The notes below the pieces were generated by a model that ran no database searches, was not told the DNA's origin, and worked only from the letters and a program-made list of their open reading frames with translations. This document shows positions 1-10,496 of a stretch of DNA of 64,000 nucleotides, piece after piece. This DNA is from Microbacterium stercoris (GTDB taxonomy: Bacteria > Actinomycetota > Actinomycetes > Actinomycetales > Microbacteriaceae). Positions within the stretch are counted from its first letter, which is position 1, and each line of letters opens with the position of its first letter. The position numbers and the translations under genes are program-made. Location: the NCBI RefSeq assembly GCF_017592545.1, contig NZ_JAGFOA010000003.1, positions 41,534 to 105,533 on the forward strand, given 5' to 3'.

Positions 1-1
1 G

Positions 2-997
2 ATCGCGGCGATCGCCGCGGCGAACGGCGGGCACGCGGTGTCGTACGGCGAGGACCCCTACACCGCGCGGCTGCAGGAGCAGTTCGCCGCCCTGCTCGGC
101 GAGGGCGTCGAGGCGTTCCCCGTGTTCAACGGCACGGGCGCGAACGTCACCGCGCTGCAGTCGATGGTGACGCGCTGGGGCGCCGTGATCACGCCGACGC
201 TCGCGCACATCAACACCGACGAGGGGGCGGCGCCCGAGAAGATCGGCGGGTTCAAGCTGATCCCCGTATCGACGCCCGATGCCAAGCTCACCCCGGATCT
301 GATCGCCGCCGTCGCCGGGTCGCGGGGGGTGCATCAGGCCGTGCCGCAGGTGGTGTCGATCACGCAGTCGACCGAGCTCGGCACGCTGTACTCGGTCTCC
401 GAGATCGCCGCGATCGCCGACCGCGCCCACGAGTTGGGGCTCGCGCTGCACGTCGACGGTGCGCGCATCGCCAACGCGGCCGCCGCGCTCGGGGTGCCGC
501 TGCGCGCGTTCACGCGCGACATCGGCGTCGACGTGCTGAGCTTCGGCGGCACGAAGAACGGCGCGATCGGGGCCGAGGCGGTCGTGGTGCTCAACCCCGA
601 CGCCGTGACGGGCATCGAGTTCCTGCGCAAGAGCGCCATGCAGCTCGCCTCGAAGATGCGATTCGTCTCGGCGCAGCTCGTGGCCCTGCTCACCGACGAC
701 CTCTGGCTCCGCAGCGGCGCGCACGCCAACGCGATGGCCGCGCGCCTGCGATCCGGGATCGAGGCGGGCCTGGCCGACGGATCCATCCGGGGCGTCTCGT
801 TCACGCAGCCCACGCAGGTCAACGGCGTGTTCGCGGCGCTGCCCGCGGGCGCCGCGGACCGGATCCGTGACCGAGGGTTCCGCTTCTACGACTGGAACGA
901 GGCGACGGGCGAGGTGCGGTGGCTGACGAGCTTCGACACCACGGAGGCTGACGTCGACGCGTTCGTCGCGGCGGTGGCCGACGCGACCCGCGGCTGA
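2..997 (+). CDS. Low-specificity L-threonine aldolase (5' truncated by window edge)
   Basis: PLP-dependent beta-eliminating lyase of the threonine aldolase family, which cleaves L-threonine or allo-threonine to glycine and acetaldehyde in the cytoplasm. The reading frame is open from base 2, and the family N-terminal segment (AANGGHAVSYGEDPYT) is already visible before the first GTG at 38, so the true start lies outside the window. HVDGARIANAA carries the Asp that contacts the PLP ring nitrogen. SFGGTKNGAIGAE carries the Schiff-base Lys. The visible part is about 331 residues against a usual length of about 340-350, so only a short N-terminal piece is missing. The next gene begins about 60 bases downstream on the same strand and looks functionally unrelated. 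Confidence 0.93.
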   Translation: MAAIAAANGGHAVSYGEDPYTARLQEQFAALLGEGVEAFPVFNGTGANVTALQSMVTRWGAVITPTLAHINTDEGAAPEKIGGFKLIPVSTPDAKLTPDLIAAVAGSRGVHQAVPQVVSITQSTELGTLYSVSEIAAIADRAHELGLALHVDGARIANAAAALGVPLRAFTRDIGVDVLSFGGTKNGAIGAEAVVVLNPDAVTGIEFLRKSAMQLASKMRFVSAQLVALLTDDLWLRSGAHANAMAARLRSGIEAGLADGSIRGVSFTQPTQVNGVFAALPAGAADRIRDRGFRFYDWNEATGEVRWLTSFDTTEADVDAFVAAVADATRG

Positions 998-1056
998 CGC
1001 CGGATACATCGTGCGGCGGATGCGTGGTGTCGGAGGCGGCGCATACGGTGAGACGG

Positions 1057-2280
1057 ATGGATGAGAGCACGCCCCGCCGCTGGATCGACCAGCTCCAGCC
1101 CCTGATCCGGCCCGTCAGCCAGACGCAGTGGGCGATCGACAGCGTGGCCGGGCTGCTGTTCCTGGCCGGATCGGGCCTGTTCCTCTTCCGCACGCTCGAC
1201 GGCCCGGCAGACGTCATCCTCACGGGCATCACGATCCTGCTGATGGCGGCGGCGCTGATGACGAGCCGCGTGAGCCCGCCCATCGCCTTGACGACGGCCT
1301 GGGTCGGCGCGCTGTTCCAGATGGCCACGGGCCAGTCGCCCATGTTCGCGAACACGGCGATCTTCGTGGTGCTGTTCGCGACGGCGGCCTATGGCTCGCG
1401 TCTCGTGTACTGGGCGGGCTTCGTCTCGACGGCGCTGGGCGCCGTCGCGATCACGCTGTATCTCGCGGCGCCGTATTACGGCGTCACGCTGCGCGACGGC
1501 GTGCTCAACGCGCTGCTGTCGTTCTTCGCGGCGCTGTTCGCTCTCGCGCTGTCGTGGACGGCCGGCGCGCTGTTCCGCTCGGTCGTGCGGGGGCGGCAGG
1601 TGCGCATCGCGCAGCGCGCCGCCGAGGCACGCGCCGCCACCGAGGAGGAGCGCGGCCGCATCGCGCGCGACATGCACGACGTGGTGGCGCACTCGCTCGC
1701 GGTGGTGATCGCGCAGGCGGATGGCGCCCGCTACGCCGCCGCGGCCGATCCGGAGGCCGCGACGCGAGCCCTCACCACCATCAGTCAGACCTCGCGCGCG
1801 GCCCTGTCCGACGTGCGCCTGCTGCTGACGCAGCTGCGCCACAGCCAGTTCGGTGAGAGCCAGCAGGTCGGTCCCCAGCCGAGCCTCGCCGACCTCGAGC
1901 AGCTGTACGCGCAGGTGCGCGCGGCGGGAGTCGACCTGCGCGTCGACGTCGACCCCGCGCCCGTGGGCACGCCGCCGACGACCGTGCAGCTTGCGGTCTA
2001 CCGCATCCTGCAGGAGGGCCTCACCAACACGCTGCGCCACGGAGACGGCGGCCCCGTCGATGTCGGCCTGTCCTGGCTGCCGGATCGGGTGGGCCTCGAG
2101 ATCCGCAACGGCATCCGCGCCGACGGGCGCCCCTCGGACGGGGGCGGGCACGGGCTCATCGGCATGCGCGAGCGCGCGCAGCTGGTGGGCGGTCAGCTGC
2201 TCGCGGCCCCCGAGGGCGGCACGTTCGTGGTGCGGGCGACCCTGCCCATCCAGGCTGGGGATGACAGGATCGACGGATGA
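1057..2280 (+). CDS. Sensor histidine kinase, NarL/DesK type (HisKA_3)
   Basis: Membrane sensor kinase of a NarL-type two-component system. The first 150 or so residues hold about five hydrophobic segments. They are followed by a HisKA_3 dimerisation helix with the motif RDMHDVVAHSL, in which phospho-acceptor His is residue 207. The C-terminal HATPase domain ends with the GLIGMRER glycine box. An in-frame GTG at 1024 would add 11 residues. ATG 1057 is preferred because the added residues have no family look, but neither start has a strong ribosome site. The stop overlaps the start of the response regulator by 4 bases (ATGA), so the two are translationally coupled. The stimulus cannot be deduced, and no obvious target gene adjoins the pair. 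Confidence 0.93.
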   Translation: MDESTPRRWIDQLQPLIRPVSQTQWAIDSVAGLLFLAGSGLFLFRTLDGPADVILTGITILLMAAALMTSRVSPPIALTTAWVGALFQMATGQSPMFANTAIFVVLFATAAYGSRLVYWAGFVSTALGAVAITLYLAAPYYGVTLRDGVLNALLSFFAALFALALSWTAGALFRSVVRGRQVRIAQRAAEARAATEEERGRIARDMHDVVAHSLAVVIAQADGARYAAAADPEAATRALTTISQTSRAALSDVRLLLTQLRHSQFGESQQVGPQPSLADLEQLYAQVRAAGVDLRVDVDPAPVGTPPTTVQLAVYRILQEGLTNTLRHGDGGPVDVGLSWLPDRVGLEIRNGIRADGRPSDGGGHGLIGMRERAQLVGGQLLAAPEGGTFVVRATLPIQAGDDRIDG

Positions 2281-2912
2281 TCCGCGTCGCGCTGGTGGAC
2301 GACCAGGCCCTCTTCCGAGCGGGCATCCGCATGCTGGTGGCATCCCAGCCCGACCTCGAGGTCGTGGGGGAGGCGGGCGACGGGCGGGAGGCTCTCGCGC
2401 TCGTTGCACAGGCCCGACCGGACGTGGTGCTGATGGACATCCGGATGCCCGTGATGGACGGCCTCGCGGCGACCGCCGAGATCCTGCAGCAGCCGGATCC
2501 GCCGAAGATCGTGATGCTCACCACCTTCGACCTCGACGAGGCGGCCGCGCGGGCGATCCGGCAGGGCGCATCCGGGTTCCTGCTGAAGGACGCGGATCCG
2601 GAGTTCCTGCTCGCCGCGATCCGCACCGTGCACGCGGGCTCGTCGGTCATCGCGGCGGCGGCGACGCGCGACCTGTTCGCGCACTTCGCCGAGGCCCCGC
2701 AGCCCGTGCCGGCGTCGTACGGCGACCTCACCGAGCGCGAGCGCGAGATCTTCGCCCTCGCCGCTCGCGGCCTCAGCAATGCCGAGATCGCCGCGCGGGA
2801 GTTCCTCTCCGAGGCGACGGTGAAGACCCACATCAGCCGGATCCTGACGAAGCTCGCGCTGCGCGACCGCGTGCAGCTGGTCGTCTTCGCCTTCGAGCAC
2901 GGACTGGCCTAG
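2277..2912 (+). CDS. Response regulator, NarL/FixJ family with LuxR HTH
   Basis: Transcription factor partner of the upstream kinase, 211 residues, the normal length for this class. The N-terminal receiver domain contains the acidic pair in LVDDQALF, the phospho-acceptor Asp54 in LMDIRMPVMDG, and the conserved Lys in FLLKDAD. The C-terminal LuxR-type helix-turn-helix starts at LTEREREIFALAARG and includes SNAEIAAREFLSEATVKTH. It is coupled to the kinase by a 4-base overlap. It converges on the LysR gene that ends at 3246, with repeats and a hairpin between them. Confidence 0.95.
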   Translation: MIRVALVDDQALFRAGIRMLVASQPDLEVVGEAGDGREALALVAQARPDVVLMDIRMPVMDGLAATAEILQQPDPPKIVMLTTFDLDEAAARAIRQGASGFLLKDADPEFLLAAIRTVHAGSSVIAAAATRDLFAHFAEAPQPVPASYGDLTEREREIFALAARGLSNAEIAAREFLSEATVKTHISRILTKLALRDRVQLVVFAFEHGLA

Positions 2913-2930
2913 GCCTCACGCGCGCTCGGG

Positions 2931-3112
2931 GCGTCTCGACTCGCTTCGCTCGCTCGACGAACGGGGGGTGAGGGCACATGGCGCGCGCTGGGGGCGTCTG
3001 GACGCGCTTCGCTCGCTCGACGAGCGAGGGGTGAGGGCAGCATCGCGCGCGGCGGGGGCACATGGCGCGCGCGGGGGCGTCTCGACTCGCTTCGCTCGCT
3101 CGACGAACGAGG
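2931..3112. repeat. Three direct copies of an extragenic repeat (core TCGACTCGCTTCGCTCG)
   Basis: Three units start at 2931, 2994 and 3077. Each reads roughly GCGTCT(C/G)GAC(T/G)CGCTTCGC followed by TCGCTCGACGA(A/G)CG. They are separated by G-rich linkers containing GGGCACATGGCGCGC-like words, and two more short copies of the linker motif follow at 3117-3155. The units fill the 333-base convergent gap between the response regulator and the LysR gene. The same element occurs inverted at 21891-21980 and as a variant at 61170. No coding pattern, transposase or target-site duplication was seen. It is probably a REP-like dispersed sequence. Confidence 0.8.
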
Positions 3113-3156
3113 GGCGGGGGCACATCGCGCGCCGCGGGGGCACATCGCGCGCGCCG

Positions 3157-3199
3157 GGGCACATCCTGTGGGGTACGCCCCCGCGGCGAGGATGTGCCC
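3157..3199. terminator. Nested hairpin between convergent genes, possible bidirectional terminator
   Basis: A perfect 11-bp inverted repeat, GGGCACATCCT at 3157-3167 and AGGATGTGCCC at 3189-3199, encloses a 21-base loop. The loop itself can form a GGGG-TACG-CCCC hairpin. It lies between the ends of two convergent genes. No T-run follows on either strand, so a terminator role rests on position and symmetry. Confidence 0.45.
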
Positions 3200-3245
3200 T
3201 CGCGGCCCCGCGGCCTCCGCCCGCCGCCTCAACCCGCGCGGCGGC

Positions 3246-4139
3246 TCAGGATGCCGCGCGCAGGGCCTCCACCAGGGCCGCCACCGCGGGTGACGCCGCC
3301 ATCGTGCGGCGGTGCAGCGCGAGCACCTCGCGGGTGGGCTCGGGGTCGTGGGTGGGCACGGCGATCAGGTCGTCGCCCAGCGGCGCTCGCCCGAGGCGGG
3401 GCACGAGCGCGATGCCGAGGCCCGCGCGCACGAGCGCGAGGTGGCTGTCGAACTCGGTCGAGACGTGCGCGATGCGCGGACGACGCCCGGTTCCGTCGTG
3501 CATTCGGCCGAGCCACTGGCGGCAGATGGTGCCCTCGGGCGTGGCGATCCAGCCCTCGTCGAGCAGGTCGCGAGGTGTCACGGCCTCCCGGCCGGCCAGG
3601 GGGTGCGAGCGGTGCACGATCACGTCGGCGACGTCGCGCGCGATCGGCACGGCCACCACGTGATCCGGGATCTCCAGGGGCACGTCGCCCCAGGAGTGCG
3701 CGATGCCCACGTCGATGTGCCCCGCGGCGACGAGGTCGATCGAGTCCCAGGGCTCCTTCTCCGTCAGCACGATCTCCAGGTGGGGGTGCGCATCGTGGAG
3801 CGCCCGGATCACGGGTGCCACGAGTCCGCGCGTGGCCGTCGAGAACGCCGAGAGCCGGATGCGCCCCGCCACTGCATCGGCCTGCCGCCGCACGCTCGCC
3901 TCGATCTGCTCGAGGTCGGCGAGCAGGCGCGCGCCCTCGTCGACGAGGTGGCGGCCGTGGCCGGTGAGCATCACACCGCGCCCGATGCGCTCGAGCAGCG
4001 GCACACCCGTCTGTCGCTCGAGGCGCTTGATCTGCTGCGACACCGCGCTCGGGGTGAAGCCGAGCTCGGCGGCTGCGGCCCCGACGCCGCCGTGCGCGTC
4101 GATCGCCCGCAGAGCGACGAGGGCATCAAGATCGATCAT
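3246..4139 (-). CDS. LysR-family transcriptional regulator
   Basis: A 297-residue LTTR of typical length. The N-terminal winged helix-turn-helix (residues 1-60) shows VALRAIDAHGGVGAAAAELG followed by FTPSAVSQQIKRLERQTG. The rest is the periplasmic-binding-protein-like effector domain. It is divergent from the EamA transporter gene that starts at 4212, across a 72-base gap carrying a palindrome. LTTRs commonly regulate the divergent neighbour, so control of the exporter is a reasonable inference. The effector is unknown. Confidence 0.94.
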   Translation of the reverse strand: MIDLDALVALRAIDAHGGVGAAAAELGFTPSAVSQQIKRLERQTGVPLLERIGRGVMLTGHGRHLVDEGARLLADLEQIEASVRRQADAVAGRIRLSAFSTATRGLVAPVIRALHDAHPHLEIVLTEKEPWDSIDLVAAGHIDVGIAHSWGDVPLEIPDHVVAVPIARDVADVIVHRSHPLAGREAVTPRDLLDEGWIATPEGTICRQWLGRMHDGTGRRPRIAHVSTEFDSHLALVRAGLGIALVPRLGRAPLGDDLIAVPTHDPEPTREVLALHRRTMAASPAVAALVEALRAAS

Positions 4140-4165
4140 GCAGCGATGCTACGCGGTCATGTAAA

Positions 4166-4175
4166 CGAACGTTCG
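4166..4175. promoter_or_regulatory. Palindrome CGAACGTTCG in divergent LysR/EamA gap
   Basis: A perfect 10-bp palindrome sits near the middle of the 72-base divergent region between the LysR start (4139) and the EamA start (4212). The flanks are AT-richer than their surroundings (GTAAA on the left). Position suggests an operator for the LysR protein, though the canonical T-N11-A pattern is not clear. Confidence 0.35.
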
Positions 4176-4211
4176 CTAGTGCTTCACGAACGGGCCGCGC
4201 AGGCTGGAGCC

Positions 4212-5171
4212 ATGAACCGCCGTGACGCCCTCCTCGCCGCCCTGGTTGCCCTCCTCTGGGGGGTGAACTTCGTCGCGATCGACCTCGGGATGGGCGACAT
4301 GCCGCCGCTGCTCTTCCTGGCCGTGCGATTCGCGGCGGTGGTGCTGATCGCGATCTGGTTCGTCCCGCGCCCGCGGGTGTCGTGGACGAAGCTCGTGGGC
4401 GTCGGCGCGTTTATGTCGCTCGGCCAGTTCGGCTTCCTCTACGCCTCGATGGCGCTGGGCATGCCGCCCGGTCTCGCGTCGCTCGTCCTGCAGGCGCAGG
4501 TCGTGCTGACGATCCTCATCGCCGCGGGGGTGCTGCGCGAGCGTCCGACCCCGGCGCAGATCGCGGGGGTGGTGCTCGGCTCGGTCGGCCTGGCGGTCGT
4601 CGGCGTCGGACGCGGCGGGCACGTGCCCCTCATCGCGCTGCTGCTGTGCCTCGCGGGCGCCCTGTCGTGGGCGATCGGAAACGTCATCGCGCGCGCCGCC
4701 AAGGCGCCCGGCGGCCTCGGCATGACCGTGTGGTCGGGGCTGGTGGTGCCCGTGCCGGCGCTCGCTCTCGCGCTGCTCATCGATGGTCCGGATCGGGTGT
4801 GGCTCGGCATCGCGCACTTCGGCTGGGCAGCCGCCCTGTCGACCGTGTACACCGTGATCGGTGCGACGCTCGTCGGCTACGGCATCTACAACGGGCTGCT
4901 CGCCCGCAACCCGGCCTCGGCGGTCGCACCGTGGATCCTGCTGGTTCCCGTGGTGGGGATCGCGAGCGCGTGGCTCGTGCGCGGTGAGGTGCCCACCCCG
5001 GGCGAGCTCGCCGGCGGCGCGCTGCTGGTGGCGGGGGTGATCGTGGCGACCGGGGTCATCCGCGTGCGCAGGCCCGGCACGTTCCGGATCGCGCGCGCCC
5101 GCTCGGCGAGCGAGGGCGGTGAACCCGGCGTGACGCCCGACGAGCCCGTGCGCCGAGACGCCCGCGCATAG
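4212..5171 (+). CDS. EamA/DMT-family transporter (RhaT/YdcZ-like exporter)
   Basis: Ten-helix drug/metabolite transporter superfamily protein, 319 residues, made of two EamA repeats. The first repeat begins LLAALVALLWGVNFVAI and the second near GGHVPLIALLLCLAGALSWAIG. Both have the typical W-G/S-x-N-F/V pattern in the first helix of the repeat. It probably exports an amino acid or other small metabolite across the cytoplasmic membrane, but the substrate cannot be told. ATG 4212 is chosen because hydrophobic repeat 1 follows at once. The reading frame is open far upstream but lacks protein character there. A bidirectional terminator follows immediately. Confidence 0.92.
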   Translation: MNRRDALLAALVALLWGVNFVAIDLGMGDMPPLLFLAVRFAAVVLIAIWFVPRPRVSWTKLVGVGAFMSLGQFGFLYASMALGMPPGLASLVLQAQVVLTILIAAGVLRERPTPAQIAGVVLGSVGLAVVGVGRGGHVPLIALLLCLAGALSWAIGNVIARAAKAPGGLGMTVWSGLVVPVPALALALLIDGPDRVWLGIAHFGWAAALSTVYTVIGATLVGYGIYNGLLARNPASAVAPWILLVPVVGIASAWLVRGEVPTPGELAGGALLVAGVIVATGVIRVRRPGTFRIARARSASEGGEPGVTPDEPVRRDARA

Positions 5172-5172
5172 C

Positions 5173-5208
5173 GAAGGGGCCGGGCTCCGTACGGAACCCG
5201 GCCCCTTC
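5173..5208. terminator. Bidirectional terminator between EamA gene and katG
   Basis: GAAGGGGCCGGGCTCCG at 5173-5189 pairs with CGGAACCCGGCCCCTTC at 5192-5208, giving a 17-bp stem with a single mismatch. It lies between the convergent stops at 5171 and 5218, so one structure can end transcription from both sides. Confidence 0.85.
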
Positions 5209-5217
5209 AGATGAGGC

Positions 5218-7533
<2,316 letters not shown>

Positions 7534-7980
7534 TCAGGCGGCGGCGGGCTGGCAGTCGGCGCACAGCCCCCAGTAGACGACCTCGGCCTCGTCGATCGTG
7601 AAGCCGTGGCCGTCGGTCGGCGTCATGCAGGGCGGCGGTGCGCCGTGCTCGCAGGCCACGTCGACGACGCGGCCGCACGAGCGGCAGACGAGGTGGTGAT
7701 GGTTGTCGCCCACGCGGGACTCGTAGAGGGCGACGGATCCGCTCGGCTGGATGCGGCGGATGATGCCCGCCTGCGTGAGCGCCGAGAGCGAGTCGTAGAC
7801 GGCCTGGTGCGACACCGACGGCAGCGTCTCGCGCACGGCGCGGATCACCGTCTCGGTGTCGGCATGGGCGTTGCCGCGCACGGCCGCGAGGGTGGCGATC
7901 CGGGGGCCCGTGACACGCAGGTCAGCGGAGCGCAGCACCTGCTCGGCACCGGCGCGGTGCTCGTCGTGTTCGTGGCTCAC
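7534..7980 (-). CDS. furA: Fur-family peroxide-sensing regulator (FurA/CatR type)
   Basis: Metal-dependent repressor of 148 residues. A winged helix domain with LRVTGPRIATLAAV and SVSHQAVYDSLSAL precedes the dimerisation and metal-binding domain with HHHLVCRSCGRVVDVAC. The C-terminal GLCADC completes the four-Cys structural zinc site. The start is a GTG at 7980, giving SHEHDEHRAG as the N-terminus. In-frame sequence upstream runs into the operator and has no protein character. In actinobacteria such genes are co-transcribed with katG and autoregulated, with derepression by peroxide. The palindrome at 8005-8015 just upstream fits this. Confidence 0.92.
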   Translation of the reverse strand: MSHEHDEHRAGAEQVLRSADLRVTGPRIATLAAVRGNAHADTETVIRAVRETLPSVSHQAVYDSLSALTQAGIIRRIQPSGSVALYESRVGDNHHHLVCRSCGRVVDVACEHGAPPPCMTPTDGHGFTIDEAEVVYWGLCADCQPAAA

Positions 7981-8004
7981 AGGGGGATCCGATCCGAGAA
8001 GAAC

Positions 8005-8015
8005 TGAATGATTCA
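8005..8015. promoter_or_regulatory. Candidate FurA box upstream of furA-katG
   Basis: TGAAT-G-ATTCA is a perfect 5+5 palindrome around one base, set in an unusually AT-rich patch (AACTGAATGATTCAAAACT). It lies 25 bases upstream of the furA start codon. It resembles the ATTCA-type inverted repeats recognised by actinobacterial FurA/CatR proteins (from memory, not searched). Confidence 0.75.
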
Positions 8016-8130
8016 AAACTAGCCGAGACGCCTGACAACCGCCAGTGGACGCGCGGATCATTCTTGCGATGTACACGGATGAGCCGTCCGGGCGATCCGG
8101 TGGACGGGTGCCGATCCGTACGTTCGAAGC

Positions 8131-8904
8131 ATGGAGATCACGACCACCGACATGGGGCTCGCCGCCCGCGTGCAGAGCCTGACCAAGACCTACGGATCGG
8201 GCGACGGATCCGTCCGGGCGCTCGACGACGTCACCGTCGGCATCCGACGTGGCCAGTTCACCGCGATCATGGGCCCGAGCGGATCGGGCAAGTCGACGCT
8301 GATGCACATCATGGCGGGCCTCGACGCCCCCACCAGCGGTCGCGCCTGGATCGGCGACACCGACATCACGGGCCTCGGCGACACCGAGCTGACCCTGCTG
8401 CGCCGCCGCCGCGTGGGCTTCGTCTTCCAGGCGTTCAACCTGGTGCCCACACTCGACGTGCGCGGCAACATCCTGCTGCCGTTCGACCTCGACGGTCGCA
8501 CCCCCAACGCGCAGGAGCGCGCCCGCATCGACGGGCTCATCGACTCGCTGGGCCTCGGCCCGCGCCTCGGCCACCGCCCGCACCAGCTGTCGGGCGGACA
8601 GCAGCAGCGCGTCGCGATCGCCCGCGCGCTCGCCACGGCCCCCGACCTCGTCTTCGCCGATGAGCCCACCGGCAACCTCGACTCCCGCACGGGCCGCGAG
8701 GTGCTCGCGCTGCTCGCGACCGCGAGCCAGGAGCACGGGCAGTCGATCGCCATGGTCACCCACGACCCCATCGCCGCCAGCCACGCCGACCGTGTGCTGT
8801 TCCTCGCCGACGGCCGCATCGCGGCCGACAAGCCGCGTCAGACCGCCGAGCAGATCTCGGCGCACATGCTGGCCGGCGAGCAGGCCGAGGCGGTGTCGGC
8901 ATGA
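8131..8904 (+). CDS. ABC transporter ATP-binding protein (MacB/LolD type)
   Basis: ATPase subunit of 257 residues. Walker A is GPSGSGKST (about residues 50-58), the signature is LSGGQQQRVAIARA, Walker B is LVFADEPTGNLDS, and the switch His is in MVTHD. The EPTGNLDS form is characteristic of the LolD/MacB/FtsE group, whose permeases are FtsX-like and act by mechanotransmission rather than by moving a substrate through a pore. It overlaps the permease gene by 4 bases. Likely functions are export of a peptide or lipid, or resistance. The substrate is not deducible. Confidence 0.95.
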   Translation: MEITTTDMGLAARVQSLTKTYGSGDGSVRALDDVTVGIRRGQFTAIMGPSGSGKSTLMHIMAGLDAPTSGRAWIGDTDITGLGDTELTLLRRRRVGFVFQAFNLVPTLDVRGNILLPFDLDGRTPNAQERARIDGLIDSLGLGPRLGHRPHQLSGGQQQRVAIARALATAPDLVFADEPTGNLDSRTGREVLALLATASQEHGQSIAMVTHDPIAASHADRVLFLADGRIAADKPRQTAEQISAHMLAGEQAEAVSA

Positions 8905-10415
8905 TGAGTCGCGAAGCCACCGACGTGAGCGAGGAGGCACCGGCGACCCCGTCGGCATCCGCGCTCGCCGCCGTGGTGCCCGAGACCTCCGGCACCGCTC
9001 CCTGGATCCACCGCCTCGCCTTCCTGCGTGAGCGCGGCATGGGCGCCTCGATCCTCGTCGCCGCGCTCTCGAGCGCGTTCGGCGTGCTGCTGCTCAGCGC
9101 GACCGGCTTCATCGGCGCGATGATCGCGGCCGATCCGTACATCGGCGACTCGGGACTCGCGCTCGCAGTCATCGCGATCCTCGGTGTGATCCTGCTCGCC
9201 CTCGCCCTGTACGTGGCCGCGATCGTGACGGCGAACACGTTCTCCACGATCGTCGCCGGCCGCACCCGCCGCATCGCCCTCATGCGCCTCATCGGCGCGA
9301 CTGCGCGCTCGCAGCGCAGCGAGGTGGCGTCGCAGGGACTGGTGGTCGGCACGATCGGCGCCGTGCTGGGCCTCGGCTTCGGCATGCTGGTCGCGGCGAT
9401 CGGCATCGCGGTCGCGGCGCGTTTCGTCGGCGACGTGCCCTACGACGTCGCGCAGGCGCAGCTGCTCATCCCGGCGGCGGTCGTTGTGCTCACCACGTGG
9501 GGCGCGGCCTGGGCGGGATCCCGCCGGGTGCTGTCGGTCACGCCCCTCCAGGCTCTGGGCGGATCCGTCGAGCGCGCGCACGACGAGTTCGCGCGCCCCC
9601 GTCGCAGCGTCACCGCGCTCGTCCTCATCGGCATCGGAGCGGCCCTGCTGGGTCTCGGCGCGTTCGTCGGCATGCTCTCGCCGATGGGTGTGGCCCCCGC
9701 GTTCCTCGGCGGCCTCGTCTCGTTCACGGGTCTGGTGCTCGGGGCGACCGCGATCATGCCGCCGCTGCTGCGGCTGACGGGCCGGATGTTCGGGCGCAGC
9801 GCGGTCGCGCGGCTCGCCGCCGAGAACGCCCTGCGCTATCCCGAGCGGTCGAGCCGTATGGCGATCGGCGTCGTCATCGGCGTCACCCTCGTGACGATGT
9901 TCGCGGTCGCCGCCGAGACGGCTCAGGTCGTGATGATCCGCAGCGCCGAGCTGTCCGGATACCCGCAGGACCGCCTGGAGGTGCTCGACCAGTTCGCCGC
10001 CGTGATGATGGTGCTCGTCGGCGTCTCCGCGGTGATCGCCGCCGTCGGCCTCATCAACCTGCTCACGATCGGTGTGGTGCAGCGTCGCCGCGAGCTCGGC
10101 CTGCTGCGCTCGCTGGGGCTGTCGAACCAGCAGATCCGCCGCATGGTGCTGCTCGAGGCGGTGCACATCACGCTGACCGCGCTGGTGTTCGGACTGATCC
10201 TGGGCGTCGCCTACGGCTGGGCCGGCGCGCAGTCGGTGCTCGGCTCGGTGCCGACGAACCTCGGCATCTCGTCGTTCATCGTGGTGCCGGCGGTGCCGTG
10301 GCTCACCGTCGCGGGCATCGTCGTGGCCGCCACGGTGCTCACCCTCGCGGCCGCGGTCACGCCCACGCGTCTGGCGACGCGCGTGGCGCCCGTCGAGGCG
10401 CTCGCCGGGGAGTGA
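8901..10415 (+). CDS. FtsX-like ABC transporter permease
   Basis: A 504-residue permease translated in overlap with the ATPase gene. A short acidic N-terminal tail precedes the first helix (ASILVAALSSAFGVLLLSATG). Further hydrophobic helices lie around 75-105, 150-180, 195-210, 235-290 and 330-345. There are two FtsX domains, the second covering about 370-500 and ending in the typical VAPVEALAGE. Conserved RRRELGLLRSLGLSNQQIRRMVLLEA marks the coupling region to the ATPase. The long MacB-type periplasmic domain is absent, so this is the 8-helix BceB/YtrF-like subclass rather than a MacB. Confidence 0.92.
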   Translation: MMSREATDVSEEAPATPSASALAAVVPETSGTAPWIHRLAFLRERGMGASILVAALSSAFGVLLLSATGFIGAMIAADPYIGDSGLALAVIAILGVILLALALYVAAIVTANTFSTIVAGRTRRIALMRLIGATARSQRSEVASQGLVVGTIGAVLGLGFGMLVAAIGIAVAARFVGDVPYDVAQAQLLIPAAVVVLTTWGAAWAGSRRVLSVTPLQALGGSVERAHDEFARPRRSVTALVLIGIGAALLGLGAFVGMLSPMGVAPAFLGGLVSFTGLVLGATAIMPPLLRLTGRMFGRSAVARLAAENALRYPERSSRMAIGVVIGVTLVTMFAVAAETAQVVMIRSAELSGYPQDRLEVLDQFAAVMMVLVGVSAVIAAVGLINLLTIGVVQRRRELGLLRSLGLSNQQIRRMVLLEAVHITLTALVFGLILGVAYGWAGAQSVLGSVPTNLGISSFIVVPAVPWLTVAGIVVAATVLTLAAAVTPTRLATRVAPVEALAGE

Positions 10416-10419
10416 CACC

Positions 10420-10485
10420 GACCCTGGTGGTCAGGAAGCGCCGTGCGGCTGTCGGGGCCCACGGCGTTTCCTGACCACCAGGGTC
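10420..10485. terminator. Long hairpin terminator between permease and GNAT gene
   Basis: The left arm at 10420-10445 begins GACCCTGGTGGTCAGG and pairs with the right arm at 10460-10485. The 26-bp stem has only one G-U pair and encloses a 14-base loop. CTTTCG follows on the plus strand. It lies between convergent genes that end at 10415 and 10497. The stem is much longer than a typical rho-independent terminator. Confidence 0.75.
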
Positions 10486-10496
10486 TTTCGCTGGGC

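Noticed and set aside
3312..4211. Long plus-strand open frame running into the EamA gene
   Set aside because: It lies opposite the LysR gene and has no transporter character before Met 4212, so it is a GC-driven extension.
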